Part shown: one piece after another, positions 20,860-30,278 of the stretch
How positions within the stretch are numbered: the first letter of the stretch is position 1
Layout of the letters: the number at the start of each line of letters is the position of its first letter
Source of the DNA: a virus
Virus record (IMG/VR): IMGVR_UViG_3300045955_000216
Span: 1-58,723 of that record
DNA length: 58,723 nucleotides
Strand: one strand, 5' to 3'
Made by a program: the position numbers and the translations under genes
Notes under the pieces: model-generated
Seen by the model: the letters and a program-made list of their open reading frames with translations, nothing else
Databases searched by the model: none
What the model was told of the DNA's origin: nothing

Positions 20860-23800
20860 TCATCGGCCGAGGCGCTCCCGGACCCCGTCGAGGAGGTCCC
20901 CGCGGGCGTCCCGCTGGGCCCGATGGACGATCGACTGGATCTCGCGCTTCTGCTCGTCGCGATCGAGCGCCCGGTAGGCCGGATCCTCGAGAAGGCCCAG
21001 GAGGTCCTCGCGGGCCTCGGCACCCCAGGTCCGGTGGTAGAGCCGGCGCTCCCGCTCGAGGAGCTCCACCTTCTCGCGGTCGACCGTGAGGCTCCGGGGC
21101 GGTGCGGCCGGGACGTAGCCGACCCGGGCGAGCTCCCGCTCGACGGCCTTGTCCGGCCGGGGGGCGTTCCGCCGGATCGGCGAGACCATCCGCTCGAGCG
21201 CCGTCTCGCCGCTCGTGAGGGCGCCGCCGAGAGCCCCGCGCTTCGCCGGGAGCTGGTTCCGGAGGCCGGGGAGCTGGGCCTGCATGGCCGCCACCGGCCC
21301 CTCGATCTCGCGCTCGGTGTCGTCCAGGCCGCGGGCGATCGACCCGAGGAGCCCGCCGGCCGGGATCATCCCGCGCGCCTGGCCCTCGAGCCACGACTCC
21401 CCGTACCGGAGCGGATCCGCGAGCATGTTGGAGAGCCCGAGGAGCCCGCCCAGGAAGGTCTTGTTCGTGATGTTCTGGGCCACGGCCCGGAGCATCGCGT
21501 CGGCCTTCTGTGCCGCCTTCTGCTCCTCACCGCCCCGGGCGAGCTCGACGATGTCGGCCGCCATCCCGAGGAGCCCGCCCACCGGCTCGAGCCGGTTGTA
21601 GGCGAAGGACCCGACGCCCGGCACCGTGACGCTGTAGGGCTGCCAGCCGGCCTCGCGCTTGGTGCGGAGCGTGTCCCGGTCCTCGCCGCCGCCGCCGCCG
21701 GTGACGTACCCCGCGGCCGCCAGGGCACCGGCGGCCAGCATGACCATCGACCCGAGGAACGGCCGCGCCAGGTCCTCGGCGAGCGCGCGCGGGACGCCCC
21801 CGAGCTCCCGCTGGCCCTGGGTGTACTCGCCCCGCCGGGCCCGCATCACGACCGGCACGAACCCGAGCGGCGTGCGCTCAAGCGTGGCCTTCATGATGTT
21901 CGCCGGCGTCCGGACAAACGGGATGACGTACCGGAGGGCCGGAATGGTCTCGCGGCCCCAGAGGACCCACTGGCCCATCTTCCCGAGCTTCTGCTGGAAC
22001 GTCCGGTAGTCCTGGGCGCCCTGGGCCCGGAGGAGCATCCCCGGCGTCGGGTCGGCGATCAGGGCCGACATCCGCCGCGCGAGGGCCTCGCCCTGGTGGC
22101 CCTCTTGGAGCGCGATCCGGAGCGCGCCGGCGTGAATCTCCGCGTCCCAGACCATCGCCTTGAAGGCCGCGTCCTCCGCGGAGAGCGCCCGGAGCGGGGC
22201 CCGGATGACGCGCCCCGCGCGGCCGCCGATCGCCGGCGGGCGCGCCTCGACGCGCCCCAGGTCGGCGCGCGTCTCGAGCTGCCAGGCCGCGACGGCCTTC
22301 CCGAGGGCCCGGCCGCTCGTGAGCGCCGACAGCATCCCCGCGACCTCGGCCATCCCCTCGCGGGCGAAGACCTCCCGCTGCCGGCCGGTGAGCTTCGCGA
22401 GGACCGCGTCGATCCCGCCGGCCAGCGTCCGCTCCGCGGTGTTCGACGCCATGAAGAGGGTGTTCCCGATCATGTTGGCCGCGTGCGATTGCGGGCCCGA
22501 GAGGATCGAGGACAACCAGGCCTCATAGAGCTTGTCGGACCAGCGGCGCTCCTGGGCCTTCCGGAGGAACGACGAGAGGCCGCGCGTGTCGCCGTCCGGC
22601 AGCGCGGCCGCGAGCTCGAGGACCTCGAGCGTCCGGGCCCGGTTCCGCGCGCCCGTGGCCTCGCCGCGCTCGCCCGTGACGGCGCCCTCCCCGCCGAAGA
22701 GCTCGAGGGCCGCCTGGAGCGCCTTCCCCTCAAGGGGCTTTCCGGCCTTGGCGCTCTTCGCCAGGATCCGGTGCGCGGCGAGCGCGCGCGCGATCTCCGT
22801 CGTCGCCCCTTCGACCTCGCCCTGGAGCGCGATGTGCGCGGCGGCCGCGCGCGCGAAGCGGTCGACCAGGGCGTCGGGGATCGGCTGGCCCTCGTGCTGG
22901 AGGGTCCGGTACTCCGCCTTGATCCCCGCGAGCCGCTCCGCCGAGGCCAGGAGAATGTTCCGCGCCTGCGTGATCTGCTCGGCGTTGAGCGTCCCGCCGA
23001 GGACCCGCCGGCGGATCCTGCCCTCGTCGAGGCCCGCCTCGAGGGACAGCCGCTCGATCTCCTCGAGCGTCATCGTGCCGCGGCGCCGCTCCATCATATG
23101 CCCGTGGTGCTGCTGGTGGAGCTGCGAGTACAGGTACTTCACGTCGACCGCCGTATCGAGCCGGTCGAGGTTCGTGCCGGTGTCGGTGTCCACGCCGGCC
23201 CGGCCGGTGGCCCGCACGACGAGGTCCGTGTCCGACGCGGTCGCGGTGGGCGCGGCGGCGCCGACGCTGCGCGCCGGCGTGGCCGCGGCGCGCGCGAGCC
23301 ACTTGGCGTGGGCGCCGCCGAAGAGGGCCTCCGATTTCGCGATGTCGGCCGCGCGCTCGGCGCGCTCGGCGGGCGTCAGGGTCTCCACCTTGCGGCCACG
23401 CCACTTCTCGTAGATTTTCCAGCCGGCGTCCTGCACGGCCCCGACGTCCTGGCCGACGAGCTGGAGCTCGGCGATCAAGCCCGTCGGGAGCTCGATGGCG
23501 ACGTGGATCGCGCGGTAGCCGCCGATCTTCGGCTTCTCGAGAAAGTTTTCGATGTCGACGACCGGAAACTCCCGGCCGACGGCCTCGAGGACCCGCGCGG
23601 CGTCCCCGGGGGCGTCGATCCAGACCCGGCCGCCTAGGTAGTCGACCCAGGCATCGCCCGGACGGGCCTGGAGCTTCTCGGTAATCCGGTGCTTGGCGTC
23701 GCTCTTGACCCTGGGCGGGTAGCGGTCCGGGAACGTCAGCCCCGGGGTATCGACGGCCAGCCGCCGGAGGCGCTGCTCGTACTGTGGCCGATCGTCCTCG

Positions 23801-26800
23801 GCGCGGGCCAGGAGGGTCGGGACGTCCGCCGTGTCCTGGTACGCCTCATAGGTCGGCTCGGACGGCAGCGGCGCGGTGTTCGGGCGCTCCGGCAAGGTGC
23901 GGAGGCGTGTGCGCCCTGGGGCGCGGACGACCTCGGCCGGGTCGAAATTTGCTATACTTGGGTCGATGGAGCCCACCGTGGTCAAGGTCTGGGAGGTCGG
24001 CCGCGAGGACGGGGGCGGATTTATCCGCACCGTCGAGCTCTCGAGCGGCTCGGTTCGCGGCGAGGTCTGGTCCGCCGCGGCCAAAGCCTGGATTCCGGCG
24101 CCCGGCATGGACGCGGGCCGGATCTTCCGCGCCTCTCGGCCCTCCGCCGAAGAGCTCGCCGCCGCCGGCATCCCCGCCTGACCCTCGAGGCTCTGCCCGA
24201 CCCGTATATCGCCCTGGGCCGCCATCCGCTCGCGGAGTCGCTCCTGGAGCGTGGCTTCATCGGCGGCGCCCCGCGCGCCTTCCCGGGACACCCCGCGCGA
24301 CGCGACGTACTCGCCGGTCGCCGGCTTCCCGAACCGGACCGCGTACACGCTGACGTGGCTGCCCGTCTGGAGGTCCTTGTCGGCGGCCTGGACGAGGAAG
24401 TTTAGCGTCCCGCCGACCGTCCCCGCGTTCCGGCCGGCGAGACCGGAACCCCGCCCGCTGCCCACGCGGAAGACGAGGTCCTCGCCCGGTTCCGCCTTCG
24501 GGTCGCCGAGGTTCTCGACGAACGTGCGATAGGCCCCCTGGGGTCGGAGCTCCTCGAAGAGGTTGATTCCGCGGAGCGCCTGGTCGAGCGGGATCGTCGA
24601 GAGGCGCCGCTCCGTGTACGCGCCGCCCTCGGGGAAGTAGTACCAGCCGCCCAGCTTGAAGCCGACCGGCGGCCGCGGATCCTCTCCGCCCCGCGGTTCC
24701 GCCGCCCCGACCCCGCCGAGGTCCGGCTCCCCCGCCGTGCGCGCCGCGAGGTCCGCCGGCGCCCCGAAGAGGTCGCCCTGGCCGGCGGCCCGCGTGTCGG
24801 CCTCGTCGCGCGCCTCGAAGTTGAAGAGGTTCCGCTCGCTCCGCTCCGACTCAAGGGGCGGCTTCGTCGACCCCTTCCGGATCGGGCCCGCCGACATCTC
24901 GCGCCGCTCGGTGCCGGGCATGACGTACTGGTCGCCGGCCTCGGTCTTCTCGACACGCGGCGCGGCCGCCCCTACGCCCTCGAGCTCCGGCTCCCCGGCG
25001 ACGCGGGCGGCGAGGTCGGCAGGCGGAACCGCCGTGGCCGCTCGTCCCCGAGGGACGTCAGGTGCGGCATCGCCCGCCGTAGCTCCCGCAGGACGACCGC
25101 CTGGTCCGCCTCGGAGAGCTTGGGGTAGCGCCTTGCGGAGGGCGCTGTACGTTTGTTCCCGGACCGCATGGCGTCCCTCCCCGGCCGCGAGGCGCGCGGC
25201 CCCCTGGTTGAGCACGTCGGCCACCGGGCCTTGGACGTGCTTCAAGCGATCGAAGAGCTCGAGCAGGACCGCGGCCTCCTGGCTGACGCCCTGGCTCCGG
25301 GCGACGTCAATCACGTTGCCCTCGGCCTGGAGCCGCTGCGCCGCGCGTGACTTGCTGACGGTCGAGAAGAGGCGCTTGTCCTGCGAGAGCCGATCGCGAA
25401 GGTCGGCGACCAGCTTGGCCTTCTCGACGACGGCCGCCTCTTGGCGCGTGTCAGTCCCGAAGAGCGTCTCCTCGGTGACCGCGCGGGTCGGCGCCGAGGC
25501 CGCCATCCCCGCGAGCTCGGCGACGTCCTTGTCCCGGAGCGGCCGGCGCTTCTCGAGGCGCTCGAGGGCCTGGACGAGCTTGAGCTGCGCGTCTGGATCC
25601 TGGACCCGCTCCCCGATCAGGACCGCCCGCGGCGTGGAGAGCTTCCCCGTCTGGACGCGCGCGAAGACGGGCGCCGTCAGGTTCCCGAGCGCGAGGCCTT
25701 CGCGGACCACCGACTCGCGCATCGGGACGCCCTGGGTGCGGAGCGTCTCGGCCGTAAGCCCGGTGTCGCGGAAGAACTTCGCCGCGTCGAAGGCGGTGCC
25801 CCGGCCCTCGGCGATGTTCATAAGCGCGCCGACCGCGCGCGCCTGCTCGGCCGTCTCGGCCTCGACCTCGAGGACGGCGATCGACGCCGGCGCGGACGGA
25901 TCCCCCGCGGCCCCGAGCTCGCGCGCCTTGTTGACGCGGTTGTGGCCGTTGAGGACCTTGAGGCGCTGGTCCGCGGGATCCCGCCAGACGGCGACGACGC
26001 CGGCGAGGTTGGGATCCCACCGCCGGACGCCGGTCAGGCTGCCGGTGCTGCCGCTCTTCTCCCGGTTGGAGACCTTGAACTGGAAGCGGTCTGGCTCGAG
26101 GTCCAGCTCGGCGAGCGGCACCTCGCGGACGCGGGTCGGCGCGGCCTCGGGGCCGGCCTCCACCCGGAGCTCGGCCTCGGTGGGGCCGATCATCCGCGCG
26201 GTGCCGGCCAGCCGGAGGCCCTCGCGGACCAGCGGACTGTCGGGATCCACGCCAAAGGCGCGGAGCTGTTGCGGGCCGAGGCCGTACTCCCGGAAGAACG
26301 CGGCCGCGTCCTGGGCGGAGGTCCCCGTCGTGGACGGGCGGTCCACCGCGAAGCCCTGCTCGGCGCTCGCCTTGGGTCGGCGGTCGCGCACGAGGTTGTC
26401 GACGACCCCGAGCGTCCGGGCGGTCTCGGCATTCGGGGCCTGGAGGAACCGGACCCGGATCTGCGGGACCCCCTGGGACTTCGCCAGGTTGAGCCGGTTG
26501 TGACCGTTGATGACGTACACCTGCCCGTCGGCCGGATCCCGCCAGACCAGGAGCCCGTTCCGGTCCCGCGCCGGGTCGTACCGCTGGCGGGGGTCGAACG
26601 TCCCGCTGGCGCCGCTCTCCGTCTCGAGGCCCGCCAGCTTGAACTGGAACCGGCCGGGGTCGGCCTTGACCGATCCGGTCGGGAGGAGCGCCTGGCCGGG
26701 CTCGAGCGGGATCTCCCGCGACGGGATCTCGGAAATCCCCTCCTGGGACGCCGGGGCGGGCCCAGGCGCGCGATCGGCCGGAGGGGCCGGTATCTCCCCC

Positions 26801-28710
26801 TCGGCGGCCTCGGCCTGGCGCGCCCGGATCGTCTCGAGGATCCGGGGCCCGCTGGCGGGTGGGGGCGTGACCTCCACCTGGCCGCCCTCGGGTGTCACGG
26901 GGGCGACCGCCGCGGCGGCCGTCTCGGCCTCCCCGGGGCGGGTCAGGACCGTTTGGACCTCGCGGCCAGCGTCGTCCTGGACCTGGACCTGGCTGGTTGG
27001 GTCGCCCGGGGTCGGCTTGGCGTCGACGCCGTACCCGAGGAGCCGCCCCGCCCGGCCAGCCCGGTACTCCTCGGCGACCCAGCGGTCGAGCATCCGGCCG
27101 GACAGCCCGGGCGGCGCCATCGCCTCGATGGCCGGCCGGCTGTAGTAGAGGGCGTTCCCGTTCGGGAGCTGGGCGACGCGGATCCGCTCGCCGCGCCGCT
27201 GGGCGCCCGGGCGAAAGTCGGCGTCCCACTCGAGCGGGACCTCGACCGCGGGCTTGTCGCCACGGGCCAGGGCGTTGAGCTGGGCCCGGACCGCCCGCGG
27301 GCTTTCCGGGAGCGTGCGGCGCTCGGCCTCGGCCTGGGCCGCTGCCTCGCGGGGGGCCGCCTGGGGCCCGCGGATGACGGCCCCACCGCCCGCGCCGAGA
27401 ATCCCGCCGATCGAGGCCGCCTCGAGGATCTCGCTCGACGGCGCCTGTTGGCCGGCCGCGGTCGCGCCGATGCCGGTCTGCATTCCTTCTTCGATCGCTT
27501 CGCCGGCGCCGCTCCGGAGGCCCCGCCGGACGAGCCTGCCCGTCCCGAGGATCGGGCTGAATCGTTGGGTGATGGTCAGGAGGAGCGCGTTCCCCACCGC
27601 CGCGCGGTTGCCGGCCGCGACCGCTTGCGTCGCGTCGCCGGTCTCGGCGAGGACGCGACTATACGTCTCGCCCGCGCCGGAGAGCGCCTGGCCGAGGCCT
27701 TCCACCGCGACGCCGGTGAGGCGCGCCAGGCGCGGCGCGATCTGCATGATCCGCGCGCTGACCGCGGCGGCGCCCATACCCGGGACCAGGAAGGCGGCCA
27801 GCGAGCCGATCCCCTGGAAGAGCTTGTCCGCATAGGTGGGATCCTTGACCCCGAGCGTGTCGGCGACCTCCGTCGCGGCCAGGCGGAAGTCCCGGAAGAG
27901 GTCCTCGGGGATCCCGACCTGACGCGCGAGAAGCTCGGCGCCGCCGGCCACACTCGCCACCGCCCCCGCGACGCCGGTCCCGACGCCCCGGCCGATCCGC
28001 TCGGCCGCGTTCATCGGTGGAGCCGGGCCTGGCTCCGGCCGGTCCGCCGCGACCCGCCGCGCGATGTCGGGGCTTGACTCCACGCCGGGGCCCACCTCCA
28101 CGCTCCCGCCCTGCCCGGACATCACGAGGGCCCGGGCGGCATCCGGCATGATCGCGCCCTGGGCGGCCGCGAGGCGGCGCCCCGTCGGGGTCCGGCCCGC
28201 CGCGTCCGGCTGGTCCAGGCCCGGGGTAACCTGGATCGGCCGCTCGCCGGCCAGGGGCGTCGTCACCGGGACGTCCGTGTTGCGCGCGACGGGCGGCGGG
28301 ACGGGCTGGCCGGTGCGCGTGTCCTTCCCGTCGACGATGAGGTTCGGATGGCCCGCCAGCTTGAACGTGCTCGGCCAGTGCCCCGTCGCGTCGGGGGCGG
28401 CGCCCGCGCGGTAGGCGGCGCGGTAGTCGTACTGGTGCGTGGGATCATCCGGATCCGGATGGAGGCCCTGCGCCTGGGCGTGCTTCGCGTACCAGGTGCG
28501 GAAGCCGGGGTCGTCGGGGCCGTCCTCGACGACCGTCCCGCCGGCGGAGACGGTGCCTTCCGCGCGGGCCCGCGGCGGCCGCTCGAGGCCGAAGAGTCGA
28601 TCGAGGTCGTCGACGCTCGGGCCCGACGCCGCGGCTGACGCGGCCGGGGTGCCGCGGGCGGCCGGCCCCGGCCCCCCGAAGAGCCGGTCCAGGTCTTCGA
28701 CCGTCGGCAC
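20860..28710 (-). CDS. Giant polyvalent ejection protein with ParB-like and RelA/SpoT-like domains, 2616 aa
   Basis: N-terminus carries two copies of VxDLDRLFG. Residues 60-120 hold a podoviral motif (YDYRAAYRAG, GHWPSTFK). About 230-470 is Gly/Ala-rich and membrane-like. Two DdrB-type ParB-superfamily domains follow (about 690-850 and 870-1010; VINGHNRLN and VLNGHNRVN). Near 1410 lies a small domain (VFRVGSGRG, SVYAVRFG) that could be ADP-ribosyltransferase-like. About 1610-1815 looks like a RelA/SpoT synthetase (VDYLGGRVWID, KPKIGGYRAIHVAI, AELQLV). The last 700 residues contain the polyvalent-protein pattern YEAWLSSILSGPQSHAANMI and hydrophobic segments. Phage polyvalent proteins enter the cell with DNA and act on the host. 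Acts between tail and coiled-coil ejection genes; the nested plus-strand gene at 23966 lies in a linker. Confidence 0.8.
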   Translation of the reverse strand: MPTVEDLDRLFGGPGPAARGTPAASAAASGPSVDDLDRLFGLERPPRARAEGTVSAGGTVVEDGPDDPGFRTWYAKHAQAQGLHPDPDDPTHQYDYRAAYRAGAAPDATGHWPSTFKLAGHPNLIVDGKDTRTGQPVPPPVARNTDVPVTTPLAGERPIQVTPGLDQPDAAGRTPTGRRLAAAQGAIMPDAARALVMSGQGGSVEVGPGVESSPDIARRVAADRPEPGPAPPMNAAERIGRGVGTGVAGAVASVAGGAELLARQVGIPEDLFRDFRLAATEVADTLGVKDPTYADKLFQGIGSLAAFLVPGMGAAAVSARIMQIAPRLARLTGVAVEGLGQALSGAGETYSRVLAETGDATQAVAAGNRAAVGNALLLTITQRFSPILGTGRLVRRGLRSGAGEAIEEGMQTGIGATAAGQQAPSSEILEAASIGGILGAGGGAVIRGPQAAPREAAAQAEAERRTLPESPRAVRAQLNALARGDKPAVEVPLEWDADFRPGAQRRGERIRVAQLPNGNALYYSRPAIEAMAPPGLSGRMLDRWVAEEYRAGRAGRLLGYGVDAKPTPGDPTSQVQVQDDAGREVQTVLTRPGEAETAAAAVAPVTPEGGQVEVTPPPASGPRILETIRARQAEAAEGEIPAPPADRAPGPAPASQEGISEIPSREIPLEPGQALLPTGSVKADPGRFQFKLAGLETESGASGTFDPRQRYDPARDRNGLLVWRDPADGQVYVINGHNRLNLAKSQGVPQIRVRFLQAPNAETARTLGVVDNLVRDRRPKASAEQGFAVDRPSTTGTSAQDAAAFFREYGLGPQQLRAFGVDPDSPLVREGLRLAGTARMIGPTEAELRVEAGPEAAPTRVREVPLAELDLEPDRFQFKVSNREKSGSTGSLTGVRRWDPNLAGVVAVWRDPADQRLKVLNGHNRVNKARELGAAGDPSAPASIAVLEVEAETAEQARAVGALMNIAEGRGTAFDAAKFFRDTGLTAETLRTQGVPMRESVVREGLALGNLTAPVFARVQTGKLSTPRAVLIGERVQDPDAQLKLVQALERLEKRRPLRDKDVAELAGMAASAPTRAVTEETLFGTDTRQEAAVVEKAKLVADLRDRLSQDKRLFSTVSKSRAAQRLQAEGNVIDVARSQGVSQEAAVLLELFDRLKHVQGPVADVLNQGAARLAAGEGRHAVREQTYSALRKALPQALRGGPGGRPAGATAGDAAPDVPRGRAATAVPPADLAARVAGEPELEGVGAAAPRVEKTEAGDQYVMPGTERREMSAGPIRKGSTKPPLESERSERNLFNFEARDEADTRAAGQGDLFGAPADLAARTAGEPDLGGVGAAEPRGGEDPRPPVGFKLGGWYYFPEGGAYTERRLSTIPLDQALRGINLFEELRPQGAYRTFVENLGDPKAEPGEDLVFRVGSGRGSGLAGRNAGTVGGTLNFLVQAADKDLQTGSHVSVYAVRFGKPATGEYVASRGVSREGARGAADEATLQERLRERMAAQGDIRVGQSLEGQAGMPAAASSSAEGREARKIRPASMPGAGIQALAAADQTSPRTEPLESSTVRINPPPSSRPTSQTLTTVGSIDPSIANFDPAEVVRAPGRTRLRTLPERPNTAPLPSEPTYEAYQDTADVPTLLARAEDDRPQYEQRLRRLAVDTPGLTFPDRYPPRVKSDAKHRITEKLQARPGDAWVDYLGGRVWIDAPGDAARVLEAVGREFPVVDIENFLEKPKIGGYRAIHVAIELPTGLIAELQLVGQDVGAVQDAGWKIYEKWRGRKVETLTPAERAERAADIAKSEALFGGAHAKWLARAAATPARSVGAAAPTATASDTDLVVRATGRAGVDTDTGTNLDRLDTAVDVKYLYSQLHQQHHGHMMERRRGTMTLEEIERLSLEAGLDEGRIRRRVLGGTLNAEQITQARNILLASAERLAGIKAEYRTLQHEGQPIPDALVDRFARAAAAHIALQGEVEGATTEIARALAAHRILAKSAKAGKPLEGKALQAALELFGGEGAVTGERGEATGARNRARTLEVLELAAALPDGDTRGLSSFLRKAQERRWSDKLYEAWLSSILSGPQSHAANMIGNTLFMASNTAERTLAGGIDAVLAKLTGRQREVFAREGMAEVAGMLSALTSGRALGKAVAAWQLETRADLGRVEARPPAIGGRAGRVIRAPLRALSAEDAAFKAMVWDAEIHAGALRIALQEGHQGEALARRMSALIADPTPGMLLRAQGAQDYRTFQQKLGKMGQWVLWGRETIPALRYVIPFVRTPANIMKATLERTPLGFVPVVMRARRGEYTQGQRELGGVPRALAEDLARPFLGSMVMLAAGALAAAGYVTGGGGGEDRDTLRTKREAGWQPYSVTVPGVGSFAYNRLEPVGGLLGMAADIVELARGGEEQKAAQKADAMLRAVAQNITNKTFLGGLLGLSNMLADPLRYGESWLEGQARGMIPAGGLLGSIARGLDDTEREIEGPVAAMQAQLPGLRNQLPAKRGALGGALTSGETALERMVSPIRRNAPRPDKAVERELARVGYVPAAPPRSLTVDREKVELLERERRLYHRTWGAEAREDLLGLLEDPAYRALDRDEQKREIQSIVHRAQRDARGDLLDGVRERLGR
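23950..23966 (+). promoter_or_regulatory. Extended -10 promoter of a leaderless transcript
   Basis: TGCTATACT (23950-23958) is followed after seven bases by ATG 23966, so RNA would begin at or next to the start codon. No good -35 is seen. It shares TGCTATA with P1 and P2. It lies antisense in the polyvalent gene. Confidence 0.5.
23966..24181 (+). CDS. Nested antisense small protein, 71 aa
   Basis: Encodes MEPTVVKVWEVGREDGGGFI, then RTVELSSGSVRGEVWSAAAK, AWIPAP and a C-terminal SAEELAAAG. It has normal amino-acid composition and mostly G/C third positions. The opposite strand here (polyvalent residues about 1510-1582) is low-complexity Pro/Ser/Ala with more A/T thirds. There is no ribosome-binding site but a -10 seven bases before ATG. 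It may be a small gene inserted into a linker, possibly an immunity-type partner of the adjoining domains; that is speculation. An accidental frame is the alternative. Confidence 0.5.
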   Translation: MEPTVVKVWEVGREDGGGFIRTVELSSGSVRGEVWSAAAKAWIPAPGMDAGRIFRASRPSAEELAAAGIPA

Positions 28711-28711
28711 G

Positions 28712-30265
28712 CTACCGGAGCTCCGCGGCGACGGCCTGCTTCTCGGCCGCCGACAACCCCTCGTAGCTGGTCACGTCCTCGCGGATCTTTCCCGCGCGCT
28801 TGAGCCGCGCGATGACCTTCTGGACGCGGAGCTTCTGCTGGTCTGGCGTGAGGCCCCCCCAGGTCTTCTCGCTCGTGCGCGTCGACGCGGTCGGCTCGGC
28901 GTCTTTCGCGTCGGCCCCGCGGCCCTTGCCGCCGCCCTGGAGCCGCGCGAGCTCGCCCTGCCAGTAGTCGACGTCGCCCTGCCGGCGGTCGCGCTCGTCT
29001 TCCTTGTCCTCGGGGTCGACGGACCGATCGCGGTCCACATCCCGGAGCGCCCGGCGCGCGCGGTCGAGGTTGAGCTGGGCCTCGCCCACGGTCTTCGCCC
29101 CGCCCTGGCCCCGGCCCGTCGTCCGGGCTTTGATGTCGGCGGTGCGCGCCTCGGCCTCGGCCCCGCGGGCCTGCTCGGTCTTGAGCTTCGCGGCCGCGAG
29201 GTCCTTCTCCTCGGAGGTCTGGGCCCCGGTCTTCGCCGCCGCCCGCATGTCGTCCTTGAGGAACCCCGGCATGTACTTCTCGCCGAGGGTCATCATCCCG
29301 ACGGCGCCGACCGGGTTCTCGCCGAAGACGGTGGCGAAGGCGTCCTTCGGGGGAACCTCCTGCATCCGGAGCTGGGCGTACCGGAAGCCGGCCTTCCCGA
29401 TGGGGCTTTCGGACGCCGCGACCGCCTGGCCGATCTCGTCGAAGTAGCGCGCGACGATGGGGGCCCGCCGGTGCTCATAGAGCGCCTGGGCCAGGTCGAG
29501 TTGCTCCGTCTCGGTGAGCGGCTTGTTCTGGGCCAGCTTCGACCAGACGGGCCGCGACGCCACCAGGAAGGCGTCGTTCTCCTCCTGGCCGCGCTCCGAG
29601 GCCTGGAGCTCCATGATCGTCTTGACCTCGCCCGGCGAGAGCTTTTCCTCGTCGACCAGGGCGCGCGCGAAGAGGAGCAAGCCCGCCGCCCGCTGGCCCG
29701 GCTCCTTCTTCGCCATGAGGTCAACGGCCTCGAGCTTCTTCGTGCGGGCCTGGTCCTTCCGATCCTTCCGGTCGAGCTCCTCCTGGGTCTGCTCGACGGT
29801 CTTGATCCCGAAGGCGGACGCCGCGCCGAAGGCCGGCTTCTTGGTGGCGCGCACCACGTTCGCGGCCGCCCGCGCGGCGCCCGGGTGCTCGCGGAGCATC
29901 TCGGCCGTCGAGCCGTAGGGCTGCCGGAACCCCCGCGGGTCCAGCGCGGCGCCCTCCACGTCCTCGGCCCCGCCCATCTCCGACGCGGGGACCTGGTACG
30001 GGATCCCGGCATACTCGCGGCCGCCCAGCGCGGTCTCGAGCGTGGCGAGGTCGGTCGGGAGCCCCTCGAGCCGGGTGGCCTCCTCGCGGGCCCGCGTGGC
30101 CTCCGCCTCCTCGAGGCGGATCCGCCGCTCCCGGAGGTCCATGTCCCGATTCCACCGCGCCTGTTCGGCGGCCTCGCGGGCCTGCCGCTCCTCATCGCGG
30201 CGGCGCTCGAGCATCGCCCGCGCTACGGCGTCCCCTGCGCTCGCGATGCCGCGTCCGAGTCCCAT
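28712..30265 (-). CDS. Coiled-coil internal virion/ejection protein, 517 aa
   Basis: Starts MGLGRGIASAGDAVARAMLE, followed by a long charged coiled coil (about 20-65), a middle globular part, and further helices (about 365-460, Lys/Glu/Ala-rich). Adjacent to the polyvalent gene (two-base gap) and unlike any enzyme. Position between tail and ejection genes suggests a channel-forming ejection protein. Confidence 0.65.
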   Translation of the reverse strand: MGLGRGIASAGDAVARAMLERRRDEERQAREAAEQARWNRDMDLRERRIRLEEAEATRAREEATRLEGLPTDLATLETALGGREYAGIPYQVPASEMGGAEDVEGAALDPRGFRQPYGSTAEMLREHPGAARAAANVVRATKKPAFGAASAFGIKTVEQTQEELDRKDRKDQARTKKLEAVDLMAKKEPGQRAAGLLLFARALVDEEKLSPGEVKTIMELQASERGQEENDAFLVASRPVWSKLAQNKPLTETEQLDLAQALYEHRRAPIVARYFDEIGQAVAASESPIGKAGFRYAQLRMQEVPPKDAFATVFGENPVGAVGMMTLGEKYMPGFLKDDMRAAAKTGAQTSEEKDLAAAKLKTEQARGAEAEARTADIKARTTGRGQGGAKTVGEAQLNLDRARRALRDVDRDRSVDPEDKEDERDRRQGDVDYWQGELARLQGGGKGRGADAKDAEPTASTRTSEKTWGGLTPDQQKLRVQKVIARLKRAGKIREDVTSYEGLSAAEKQAVAAELR

Positions 30266-30278
30266 TGGCGTCGCTCCC

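Noticed and set aside
20794-23637. 947-codon plus-strand open frame
   Set aside because: Antisense to the conserved C-terminal part of the polyvalent protein, with shadow composition and no ribosome-binding site.
24330-24660. ADP-ribosyltransferase domain in the polyvalent protein
   Set aside because: VFRVGSGRG and SVYAVRFG are suggestive, but no R-S-E or H-Y-E triad could be assigned; kept only as a remark.
25441-28077. 878-codon plus-strand open frame
   Set aside because: Antisense to the ParB-like domains; composition and lack of start signals mark it as a shadow.
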